A stretch of 38,928 nt of DNA from Actinomycetota bacterium (GTDB taxonomy: Bacteria > Actinomycetota > Acidimicrobiia > Acidimicrobiales > CADCSY01), in the NCBI GenBank assembly GCA_019347915.1, contig JAHWKL010000011.1, forward strand, positions 1 to 38,928, read 5' to 3'. This document shows positions 9,780-18,173 of the stretch, in pieces. A program made the translations under genes and the position numbers. The notes below the pieces were generated by a model. The model ran no database searches and was not told the DNA's origin. It was given only the letters and a program-made list of their open reading frames with translations. The number at the start of each line of letters is the position of its first letter. Positions within the stretch are counted from its first letter, which is position 1.

Positions 9780-10468
9780 CCGCCGGCGCGGTGGCCCAGG
9801 CCAGTCCCGCCACCTGGGACTGGGACATCGCCCAGAGGATGATGCCGGAGCTGCTGCGAGGGCTCTCGGTCACGCTGCAGGCCACGTTGGTGGGTATCAC
9901 GGTGGCCATGGTGCTCGGCCTGGTCCTGGCCATGGCCCGCCGCTCCTCGCTGCCGGTGGTGCGCTGGCCGGTCGTCGGCTTCATCGAGTTCGTGCGGAGC
10001 ACGCCGCTGCTGGTGCAGCTCTTCTTCCTGTTCTTCGTCCTGCCCGACCTCGGTGTGCGGCTGAGCGGTTTCACCGCCGGCGTGCTGGGCCTCGGGCTGC
10101 ACTACGCCACCTACACCTCCGAGGCTTACCGCTCGGGGATCGAGAACGTCGAGAAGGGCCAGTGGGAGGCGGCGGTGGCGTGCAACCTGTCCACCCGCAC
10201 CACCTGGGGGAGCGTGGTCCTGCCTCAGGCCATCCCCACGGTGATCCCGGCGCTGGGCAACTACCTCGTGGCCATGTTGAAGGACGCCCCGCTGCTGTCG
10301 ACCATCGCCGTGTTGGAGCTTTTGGCCGTGGCTCGGCAACTGAACTCCCAGCTGTTCCGGCCGCTGGAGGCGTTCAGCCTGGCCGCCCTGCTGTTCCTGG
10401 CCGTCAGCATCCCGGCCGCCATCCTCGTCCGCTACCTGGAGAAGCGCTATGGCTACTCGAGAGAATGA
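9776..10468 (+). CDS. ehuD: polar amino acid/ectoine ABC transporter permease, EhuD-like
   Basis: Second HisM-type permease, [44 protein letters not shown]; 4-bp overlap with the previous CDS. Confidence 0.75.
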   Translation: MTAGAVAQASPATWDWDIAQRMMPELLRGLSVTLQATLVGITVAMVLGLVLAMARRSSLPVVRWPVVGFIEFVRSTPLLVQLFFLFFVLPDLGVRLSGFTAGVLGLGLHYATYTSEAYRSGIENVEKGQWEAAVACNLSTRTTWGSVVLPQAIPTVIPALGNYLVAMLKDAPLLSTIAVLELLAVARQLNSQLFRPLEAFSLAALLFLAVSIPAAILVRYLEKRYGYSRE

Positions 10469-11285
10469 ACCCACGAGCGACGGCGAGTCAGCGGGGGGCC
10501 GGCCGTCCCCCGAACGGCCCATGGTCCGCTTCGACTCGGTCACCAAGGCCTTCGGCGACAACGTCGTGCTCGACGGCCTCGACTTCGAGGTGGCAGCCGG
10601 CGAGAAGCTGGTCATCATCGGGCCCAGCGGGTCGGGCAAGACCACCATCCTGCGGGTGCTCATGACCTTGGAGCGCCCCGACTCCGGCATGATCGAGGTC
10701 GGCGGTGAGCACCTCTACCACGAGGAGCGCGGCGGCAAGCTGGTCAAGGCCAGCGAGAAGCACGTTCGCCGGGTGCGGGGCAAGATCAGCATGGTCTTCC
10801 AGCACTTCTTCCTGTTCCCCCACAAGACCGTGCTGGAGAACATCACCCTGGGGCCGGTGAAGGCACTCGGCGTGCCCAAGGACGAGGCCCGGGAGCGGGC
10901 GTGCAAGCTGCTCGAGCTGGTCGGCATGGAAGGAAAGCACGACCAATACCCAGCCTCGCTGTCCGGCGGGCAGAAGCAGCGGGTCGCCATCGCCCGGGCG
11001 TTGGCCATGCAGCCCAAGGTGATGTTGTTCGACGAGGTCACCTCGGCCCTCGACCCGGAACTGGTGGGAGAGGTGCTGGGCGTGCTGCGGGACCTGGCAC
11101 TGAACACCGACATGACCATGCTCCTGGTGACCCACGAGATGGGGTTCGCCAAGGAGATCGGCGACCGCGTGGTCATGTTCGACAACGGCCGGGTGGTGGA
11201 GGAAGGGCCTCCCCGCCAGATGTTCTCGCAACCCCGCGAGGCCCGGACTCGATCGTTCCTCGACGCCGTGCTCGACCACGAGTAG
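10449..11285 (+). CDS. ehuA: amino acid/ectoine ABC transporter ATP-binding protein, EhuA-like
   Basis: Walker [10 protein letters not shown], signature LSGGQKQR, Walker [13 protein letters not shown]; overlaps the end of ehuD. Confidence 0.8.
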   Translation: MATRENEPTSDGESAGGRPSPERPMVRFDSVTKAFGDNVVLDGLDFEVAAGEKLVIIGPSGSGKTTILRVLMTLERPDSGMIEVGGEHLYHEERGGKLVKASEKHVRRVRGKISMVFQHFFLFPHKTVLENITLGPVKALGVPKDEARERACKLLELVGMEGKHDQYPASLSGGQKQRVAIARALAMQPKVMLFDEVTSALDPELVGEVLGVLRDLALNTDMTMLLVTHEMGFAKEIGDRVVMFDNGRVVEEGPPRQMFSQPREARTRSFLDAVLDHE

Positions 11286-11376
11286 GGCCGGCGACGGTCG
11301 GTCGCGGTCGCGACGGATGGCGTCCCCATGCGGAGGGTACTTACCAGCGTGACGCATCCAGGAAGGAGCGAGCACC

Positions 11377-11760
11377 GTGCCCAAGGACGAGAAGAAAGAA
11401 GACCTGCCCGGTACCATCCAGCGGTCTCCCGCCAAGGCCCAGCGCACGTTCGAGAAGACCCTGGAGTCGGCGCACGAGGAGTACGACTCCGAGGAGCGGG
11501 CCCACCGCACCGCCTACTCGGCGCTCAAGCACAGCTTCGAGAAGGTCGGCGACCACTGGGAGCCCAAGGACCACAAGGGCCCGTCCGACGAGCGAGCCAA
11601 GCGGGGCCGCGGCGGTGGCGGCGAGTCCGCCGGTGGCGTCGACGTCGAGGGTCACACCAAGGACGAGCTCTACGAGCGGGCCAAGGAGCTCGACGTCAGC
11701 GGCCGTTCGTCGATGTCCAAGCAGGAGTTGGGGCAGGCGATCGCCCGCAAGCAGGACTGA
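11377..11760 (+). CDS. ChaB-family protein with C-terminal Rho-N-like segment
   Basis: DLPGTIQRSPAKAQRTFEKTLESAHEEYDSEERAHRTAYSALKHSFEKVGDHWEPK...TKDELYERAKELDVSGRSSMSKQELGQAI; GTG start after AAGGAG. Confidence 0.85.
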   Translation: MPKDEKKEDLPGTIQRSPAKAQRTFEKTLESAHEEYDSEERAHRTAYSALKHSFEKVGDHWEPKDHKGPSDERAKRGRGGGGESAGGVDVEGHTKDELYERAKELDVSGRSSMSKQELGQAIARKQD

Positions 11761-11783
11761 TCACGACACCACCTCGGCGCCGA

Positions 11784-11825
11784 CGTCGCAACAGCACTTG
11801 CGCAACACCAGTTGCACAACGGTAG
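11784..11825. repeat. three tandem 14-bp imperfect direct repeats, candidate operator
   Basis: CGTCGCAACAGCAC / TTGCGCAACACCAG / TTGCACAACGGTAG, in the gap between the ChaB stop and the HTH gene start. Confidence 0.45.
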
Positions 11826-11869
11826 CATCCCATCCCTCGAAAGCGACCGAGCGGTGGGGGTGCCCGACA

Positions 11870-12271
11870 GTGGATGAGGCCGGTTCCGAGGAGCGTCGGG
11901 GCGAGGGCACCCCCACCACCGACGAGGTCATGGTGGCGCTCGACGCCCTCTTGGAGGTCCTGGACGAGAACATCGAGCTGGCGAAGCGGTGCAGACGCCG
12001 GGCGCGGCACCTCGGGCAGGAACGTCATCGCGGCCGTGCCTACCGCGACATCGTTCCCGCCGGAGACGAGCCGCTGATCGTGCAGATGATGCGGGACAAC
12101 CTTGCTCGTATGGGTGCGGCGGCCAGCCAGCTGCAGCACGCCGAGGCGGAGGCGCTCTACGCCGAAGGCATGACCATGGAAGAGATCGGCAAACTCTTCG
12201 GCGTGACCCATCAGCGAGTATCGGCCATGTTGAAGCGGGCACGAAACGGCACTGCGGGACAGGGCCGGTGA
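11870..12271 (+). CDS. small HTH (sigma region 4-like) DNA-binding protein
   Basis: EALYAEGMTMEEIGKLFGVTHQRVSAMLKRARNG; GTG start assumed. Confidence 0.65.
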   Translation: MDEAGSEERRGEGTPTTDEVMVALDALLEVLDENIELAKRCRRRARHLGQERHRGRAYRDIVPAGDEPLIVQMMRDNLARMGAAASQLQHAEAEALYAEGMTMEEIGKLFGVTHQRVSAMLKRARNGTAGQGR

Positions 12272-12341
12272 GATCGGCCCGGAAGGGATCATGGCCCGGC
12301 TTCCGGTGGCCGAGGGTGGCTGACTTGCGTACGTTGGCATC

Positions 12342-13349
12342 GTGAGAGTCGAGTCGTCGATCACCTCCATCTCGTGGATTCCTTCCGAGGCGATCAAGGG
12401 GATGGTGAAGCTGCCCTTCGAAGTGGGGGCCGCTCACTACGACCAGGCGCCGCCGGACCACATCGAAGGGCCGGCCACCATCGAGGCGTTGCGGGCCGGC
12501 GACCGGTTCCGCTTCGCCAACCACCTTCGAGCGTGGGTCGACGTGGGCGACGACGGCCGCATCGTCGACCACGGGCAGGGCGGCGGCGGCGTGATGAGCA
12601 ACACCACGGTGAAGATGGGCAGATCGGTGACCGTGGCCGGGGTTCCGCTGCCGGACAGGATCCCCGACCCGGAGATCGGCGACGGCTGGGTCCGTTTCCG
12701 CCAGAGCGCCGGCGGTCGCACCGGCGTGCCCGCGCCCCGGCGGGTCAGCCACCCGCCGTTCGTGCAAGTGACAGCACCGCTGGCGTGGACGACCTTGGAG
12801 CTGACCCTCCACGCCGACGGCCGGACCGAGGGCCGCCTGGCCGGCGCCTCGCCGTTCCCCCGCCACTGGGTGTACGACGCCTCCGGAACGCTCGTCGAGA
12901 AGTCGGGCATGATCGACTTCGACCAGTGGTACCGCCACGCCTTCGGCAAACACTCCCCGTGGGGTGACGAGGATTCCCCCGCCCTCACCACCGAGGTGGA
13001 GACGGCGCTCGAGCGGGAGCTCTCCAGCCGCATCATGCGCGGCGGGCGCAAACCCCGGATCCGCACGGTGAAGCCGGGACACACACTGGTCGAACAGGGT
13101 GAGCAGGGCGAGGAGGTGTTCCTCCTGCTCGACGGCGTCCTCGCCGCCGAGGTGCGCGGCGAGAGCGTGGCCGAGCTGGGGCCGGGTGCGGTGGTGGGCG
13201 AGCGGGCGAGCCTCGAAGGCGGTCGGCGCACAGCAACCCTGCGAGCGCTCACCCCCTGCAAGGTGGCCGTCGCCCGGGACGTGGACCTCGAGCCGGAGGT
13301 GCTGGAGGAGCTCCGCCAAGGCCACCGGCGCGAGGACCAGGCTCGCTGA
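12342..13349 (+). CDS. protein with unassigned N-terminal domain and C-terminal cyclic nucleotide-binding domain
   Basis: C-terminus KPRIRTVKPGHTLVEQGEQGEEVFLLLDGVLAAEVRGESVAELGPGAVVGERASLEGGRRTATLRALTPCKVAVARDVDLE matches a CNB beta-roll; GTG start. Confidence 0.8.
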   Translation: MRVESSITSISWIPSEAIKGMVKLPFEVGAAHYDQAPPDHIEGPATIEALRAGDRFRFANHLRAWVDVGDDGRIVDHGQGGGGVMSNTTVKMGRSVTVAGVPLPDRIPDPEIGDGWVRFRQSAGGRTGVPAPRRVSHPPFVQVTAPLAWTTLELTLHADGRTEGRLAGASPFPRHWVYDASGTLVEKSGMIDFDQWYRHAFGKHSPWGDEDSPALTTEVETALERELSSRIMRGGRKPRIRTVKPGHTLVEQGEQGEEVFLLLDGVLAAEVRGESVAELGPGAVVGERASLEGGRRTATLRALTPCKVAVARDVDLEPEVLEELRQGHRREDQAR

Positions 13350-13353
13350 CCGC

Positions 13354-14241
13354 GTGCTGGTGACCTTCCACGGCGTCCGAGGCTCGACGCCATCGCCCGG
13401 TACCGGGTTCACCCGGATCGGCGGGCACACGTCCTGCGTGGCCATCACCGCCGACGGTGACCCCGTGCCCCGCCTGGTGCTCGACGCCGGCACCGGACTG
13501 CGCCGGCTGTCGGCGTCGCTGGGCGGCCGGCCCTTTCACGGGACGGTGATCCTCGGCCATCTCCACTGGGACCACACCCAGGGCTTGCCCTTCTTCACCG
13601 CTGGCGACGACCCACGCGCCGAGGTCGTGGTGCTCGGCCCGGCCCCGCCGGGCGAGACGCTCGAGACCGTCCTGGCCCGCATGATCTCCCCGCCGCTGTT
13701 CCCCATCAGCCCCACGGAGCTGCGGGGCGCATGGGACTTCCGCGCCATCGAACCGGGCCGACTCCATGTCGAGGGGTTCGAGGTGTTGGTACGGGAGATC
13801 CCCCACAAAGGGGGGCGAACGTTCGGCTTGCGGGTGAGCGACGGCGACGCCACCGTCGCCTACCTGTCCGATCACGCGCCGCAGTTCCTCGGGCCGGGCG
13901 AGGACGGCCTCGGTGAGTACCACCCCGCCGCACTGGAGCTCGCCCGGGACGCCGACCTGTTGATCCACGACGCCCAGTACACCGCCGAGGAGCTCGGCGC
14001 CCGGGGGGGATTCGGTCACGCCGCCGCCGAGTACGCCGTCGGGCTCGGCCAGCGGTCCGCCGCCCGGCGCCTGGCCCTGTTCCACCACGATCCGTCGCGC
14101 ACGGACGAGCAGGTGGAGGCCATCGCCGAGTCCCTGGCGGCGCCGGGGCTCGAGGTCGTGGTGGCGCGGGACGGCCTGACCCTGCAGCTCTCGGCGGCGG
14201 GTAGGACGAAGCCCGATGGTGGAGGGGCACATGGATGCTGA
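13354..14241 (+). CDS. MBL-fold metallo-hydrolase
   Basis: VLVTFHGVRGSTPSPGTGFTRIGGHTSCVAI...GHLHWDHTQGLPFF (HxHxDH)...YLSDHAP...LLIHDAQYT; starts 4 nt after the upstream CNB stop. Confidence 0.85.
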   Translation: MLVTFHGVRGSTPSPGTGFTRIGGHTSCVAITADGDPVPRLVLDAGTGLRRLSASLGGRPFHGTVILGHLHWDHTQGLPFFTAGDDPRAEVVVLGPAPPGETLETVLARMISPPLFPISPTELRGAWDFRAIEPGRLHVEGFEVLVREIPHKGGRTFGLRVSDGDATVAYLSDHAPQFLGPGEDGLGEYHPAALELARDADLLIHDAQYTAEELGARGGFGHAAAEYAVGLGQRSAARRLALFHHDPSRTDEQVEAIAESLAAPGLEVVVARDGLTLQLSAAGRTKPDGGGAHGC

Positions 14242-15652
14242 GCATTACGACCTCGTCGTCATCGGGTCGGGCCCCGCCGGCGAGAAGGGAGCCGCTCAGG
14301 CCGCCTACCACGGCAGGCGAGTGGCCATCGTGGAGCGATCGCCGACCGTCGGTGGCACCGCGGTGGCCACCGGCGGCATTCCCAGCAAGGCTCTTCGTGA
14401 GACGGCGCTCTACGTCAGCGGTTCGCGGACGAAGGACGTGTACGGGGTCAGCCTGGCGCTGGACCGAGAGGCGACGTTCGAGCAGCTGAAGGTCCGGGCT
14501 GCGGCGATCAGCGCGGTGATGAGCGGTGTGGTGAGGGACAACATCGACCGGCACAGGATCAACCTCCTCCACGGCGATGCCCGGCTGGCGCCGGAGGGCC
14601 GAGTCCACGTCGTGTCCGACGGCGGCGAGCGTGTGCTGCACGCCGACGTCGTGCTGGTGGCCACCGGTTCCCGCCCCCTACGACCGCCGGCCATCCCCTT
14701 CGACGGTCACACCGTCCTGGACTCCGACGAGGTCCTGCGGCTGGACCGACCCTTCCGGAGCATCGTCATCGTCGGTGCTGGCCCCGTGGGTTGCGAGTAC
14801 GCCTCGACCTTCGCCGCCGTCGGCACCGAGGTGCACCTGGTGGAGCAGTCGAGGCGACTCCTGCCGGTGCTCGACGGTGAGATCTCGCGGCTTCTCGAGT
14901 CCTCCCTGCGTCGCTCGGGCGTCGACCTGGCTCTGGGGTCGGGCTTGTCGGGCCTGCAGAACGACGGGGACAGCCTCGTCGTCCAGGTCGACGGGGGGCG
15001 GGTCCTTCGTTCCGACCGCCTCCTGTTCGCCGCCGGACGGGTGGGCAACACCGAGGGCCTGGGCCTGGAGGCCGTCGGTGTGGAGACCGATGACCGCGGT
15101 CGGATCGTGGTGGACGAGAGCTTCCGGACCACCGCCGAGCACGTCTTCGCAGCCGGCGACGTGGTCGGGCCGCCGGCGCTGGCCTCGGTCTCGATGGAGC
15201 AGGCTCGGGTGGCCATGTGCCACGCCTTCGGGATCCCACTGCGGCAAGCCGTGGACCGTCTGCTGCCAGTCGCCGTGTACACCATCCCCGAGGCCGCCGG
15301 CGTGGGGCTGACCGAGGAGGCCGCCCAGGACGCCGGCCTCGACTACGAGGTGGGTCGTGGCTGGTTCGAGAAGAACCCTCGGGCGGTGATCGCCGGCGAC
15401 ACCGAGGGCCTGGTCAAGCTGGTGTGCGAGCGGAAGAACGGCCGGCTGCTCGGCGTCCACATCCTCGGCGACGACGCCGCCGAGCTGATCCACCAGGGCC
15501 AAGCGGTGATCCGTCATGGTGGAGGCATCGAGGAGTTCATCCACGCCACCTTCAACGTGCCCACCAGGAGCGACGCCTACAAGTACGCCGCCTACGACGC
15601 CCTCACCCACCTCGAGGTCCGAGCCGCCTTCGGCGACGTGGCGCAGTCCTGA
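14216..15652 (+). CDS. sthA: Si-specific NAD(P)(+) transhydrogenase (soluble pyridine nucleotide transhydrogenase)-like flavoprotein
   Basis: YDLVVIGSGPAGEKGAAQAAYHGRRVAIVER...VGGTAVATGGIPSKALRETALYVSG...SIVIVGAGPVGCEYASTFAAVGTEVHLVEQ...VFAAGDVVGPPALASVSMEQARVA; no CxxxxC redox pair. Start could be 14231. Confidence 0.85.
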   Translation: MVEGHMDAEHYDLVVIGSGPAGEKGAAQAAYHGRRVAIVERSPTVGGTAVATGGIPSKALRETALYVSGSRTKDVYGVSLALDREATFEQLKVRAAAISAVMSGVVRDNIDRHRINLLHGDARLAPEGRVHVVSDGGERVLHADVVLVATGSRPLRPPAIPFDGHTVLDSDEVLRLDRPFRSIVIVGAGPVGCEYASTFAAVGTEVHLVEQSRRLLPVLDGEISRLLESSLRRSGVDLALGSGLSGLQNDGDSLVVQVDGGRVLRSDRLLFAAGRVGNTEGLGLEAVGVETDDRGRIVVDESFRTTAEHVFAAGDVVGPPALASVSMEQARVAMCHAFGIPLRQAVDRLLPVAVYTIPEAAGVGLTEEAAQDAGLDYEVGRGWFEKNPRAVIAGDTEGLVKLVCERKNGRLLGVHILGDDAAELIHQGQAVIRHGGGIEEFIHATFNVPTRSDAYKYAAYDALTHLEVRAAFGDVAQS

Positions 15653-15679
15653 GGCTGGCCTTCCTGAGGTTGGGCCAGG

Positions 15680-15943
15680 TCAGACCTCGGGCTCGCCGTC
15701 GTCCTCCTGGTCATCGTCGTCCACCTCGGCGAGCCGCCACTTGAGCTGGAACTCGACCTCTTCCTCGTCGTCCTCGCGCTCGTGCTCGACGCTGATGGCG
15801 GCGCCCTTGGGCACGCGGATGCGCTCGCCGGCGACCTGGATGCGGAACGGCCGGTCTGCCTCGAGAGCATCCGCCAACCGGCGGAGCTTGGCGGCGAACT
15901 GGGCGACCGTGTAGTTGCGTTCGACGTCACGTGAAGAAGCCAT
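15680..15943 (-). CDS. amphi-Trp domain-containing protein
   Basis: MASSRDVERNYTVAQFAAKLRRLADALEADRPFRIQVAGERIRVPKGAAISVEHEREDDEEEVEFQLKW. Confidence 0.85.
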   Translation of the reverse strand: MASSRDVERNYTVAQFAAKLRRLADALEADRPFRIQVAGERIRVPKGAAISVEHEREDDEEEVEFQLKWRLAEVDDDDQEDDGEPEV

Positions 15944-15988
15944 GGCTCATCTTCGCAGCCCGAGCTCGGATGTCCACTCGCCGAAGCT

Positions 15989-16182
15989 CTAGCCCAGCTT
16001 GGGGGCGTGGCCAGGGCAGTACAGAGCCACGCCGGTGCGGATGATGTAGTCGTCCCCTCCCGGGAGGAGCGTGGCGAAGGGCACCTTCTTCACCAGTTGG
16101 GCGCCGGTCGCCTTGACCTGGTCCACGCTCTGACCCTCGTCGAACGCAGTGCAGATGTTGTTGCCCAGCTCGGAAGGCCTGA
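15989..16182 (-). pseudogene. C-terminal fragment of a DUF732-like secreted protein
   Basis: RPSELGNNICTAFDEGQSVDQVKATGAQLVKKVPFATLLPGGDDYIIRTGVALYCPGHAPKLG*; mycobacterial-type yCPgh ending; N-terminus lost at the junction with the CNB duplicate. Confidence 0.55.
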
Positions 16183-16183
16183 G

Positions 16184-16864
16184 CCCGACACCGGCGAGGG
16201 GTGGGTCCGCTTCCGCCAGAGCGCCGGCGGTCGCACCGGCGTTCCCACGCCCCGCCGGGTCAGTCACCCGCCATTCGTGCAGGTGAGCGCCCCGCTGGCC
16301 TGGACGACGCTGGAGCTGGCGCTCCACGCCGACGGTCGAGCCGAAGGCCGCCTGGCCGGCGCTTCGCCGTTCCCCCGCCACTGGGTGTACGACGACACCG
16401 GGAACCTGGCCTCCAAGTCGGGCATGATCGACTTCCACCAGTGGTATCGGCGCGCCTTCGGCAAGCACTCCCCGTGGGGAGACGAGGACTCCCCCGCCCT
16501 CACCACCGAGGTGGAGACTGCGCTCGAGCGCGAGCTCTCCACCCGCATCATGGGCGGCGGGCGCAAACCCCGGATCCGCGCCGTGAAGAAGGGACACACC
16601 CTGGTCCAAGAGGGTGAGCAGGGCGAGGAGATGTTCCTCCTGCTCGACGGGGTGCTGGCCGCCGAGGTGGGCGGCGACAGCGTCGCCGAGCTGGGGCCCG
16701 GTGCGGTGCTGGGCGAGCGAGCCATCCTCGAAGGTGGTCGGCGCACGGCCACGCTTCGAGCCCTCACCCCCTGCAAGGTGGCCGTGGTCCGGGACGTGGA
16801 CCTGGACCCGAAGGTGCTCGAGCAGCTCCGGGAAGGCCACCGGCGCGAGGACGAGGCTCGCTGA
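16184..16864 (+). pseudogene. truncated second copy of the 12342..13349 CNB-domain gene
   Basis: GEGWVRFRQSAGGRTGVPTPRRVSHPPFVQVSAPLAWTTLELALHADGRAEGRLAGASPFPRHWVY... nearly matches the C-terminal two thirds of 12342..13349; first ~110 residues missing. Confidence 0.8.
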
Positions 16865-16865
16865 G

Positions 16866-16960
16866 CGTGTGTTGGTGACCTTCCACGGCGCCGGACCTGG
16901 ATGTCATGGTGGTGCGCGAGGCCTGGGCCTCCAGCTGCCGGGGGCGCCGGGGAGGTAGCC
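16866..16960 (+). pseudogene. remnant of a second MBL-fold hydrolase gene with most of the interior deleted
   Basis: gtgttggtgaccttccacggcg matches the start of 13354..14241, then ccggacctggatgtcatggtggtgcgcgaggcctgggcc matches its 3' end around 14141. Confidence 0.65.
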
Positions 16961-17036
16961 AACGGCAGGTGCCCGCTGACCGAGAGTCAAGTCGAGTGGT
17001 GACAACCTCCTCAGTCGCGGTTCTCGAACCACCGCC

Positions 17037-18113
17037 ATGGGTCTCCGCTACGAAGCACCGCCTCGCCCGGCGATCAGCGAGCGGCCAATGCTCGCCAGGG
17101 ACACCGCCGCCGGGGCCCGAGCCGTCGCCGGCAACGTCGACCTGCGCCTGCTCTTCGGTCTGGGCTTCGCCCAGAACTTCGTCCGCGGTGCCCTCAACGT
17201 GTTCGTGGTCGTCATCGCCCTCGAGTTGCTGCGCACCGGCGAGTCCGGTGCTGCCGCCCTGTTCGCCGCCGTCGGGGCCGGCGGGTTGCTCGGGTCGTTC
17301 GGGGTGGCGTTCCTCATCGGGAGCCGTCGCCTCGGGTGGTGGCTGGCCATCGCTCTTGTCCTGTGGGGCGCCCCGATCGCCGCCGTCGTCGCCGTGCCAA
17401 TGGAGTCGGTCGTGCTGGCGCTGCTCGCCGTCGTCGGCCTCGGGAACGCCATCATCAACGTACCGTTGTTCACCCTTCCGGTACGGCTGGCGCCGGATGC
17501 CGTGCTGGCTCGGGCATTCGGGATCTTCGGGAGCCTCATCGCTCTGGGTGTTGCCCTGGGTTCGGCGGTGACACCTGTGCTCATCACCCTCGTCGGGTTG
17601 CGGGGCGCCCTCGTGGCCACCGGGCTACTCCTACCCGTCCTGGCCGCCGTCTTCCTGCCGCGACTGCGGTTGCTGGACGGGCGCCTCCAGGTGCGGGACG
17701 CGGAGATCCAACTCCTGCGCACCACGCCGATGTTCGCCCTGCTACCGGTACCGACGATCGAGCACCTCGCCTCCTCTCTCCGTCGCCGCCGTCTCCCGGC
17801 GGGGGCGGTCGTGTTCCGGCAAGGCGACGCCGGCGACACCTTCTACTTCGTCGACCAAGGAGAAGCCGAGGTGATCGGTGACGGTGAGGTCGTGGCCACC
17901 ATCGCCCACGGCGACTTCTTCGGCGAGATCGCACTGCTTCACGACGTCCCCCGCACCACTACGGTGCGGGCTCGAACCGACCTCAGTGTGCTCGAGATCG
18001 AGCGCCAGGAGTTCCTGGACGCGGTGTCCGGTTACCGCTCCAGCAGCGACGCCGCCTCCGCCATCGTCGCCCGGCACCTCGCCCGTTTCAGTCCTGGCAC
18101 GGTACGGCTCTGA
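17037..18113 (+). pseudogene. N-terminally truncated MFS transporter with CNB domain (duplicate of 20974..22656)
   Basis: Homology to the full-length copy begins at LRYEAPPRPAISERPMLARDTAAGARAVAGN (about residue 205 of the 560-aa copy) and runs to the C-terminus; first transporter half absent. ORF is open. Confidence 0.8.
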
Positions 18114-18173
18114 TGCACGCCCGACTCCCTGAACCAGGCGTACACGGGCCCCCGAGAGGAGTGGCCGTGCCGG

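Noticed and set aside
16007-16183. N-terminal extension of ORF 16007..16864 as a new domain on the CNB copy
   Set aside because: It is antisense to the DUF732-like fragment; the CNB homology starts only at ~16184.
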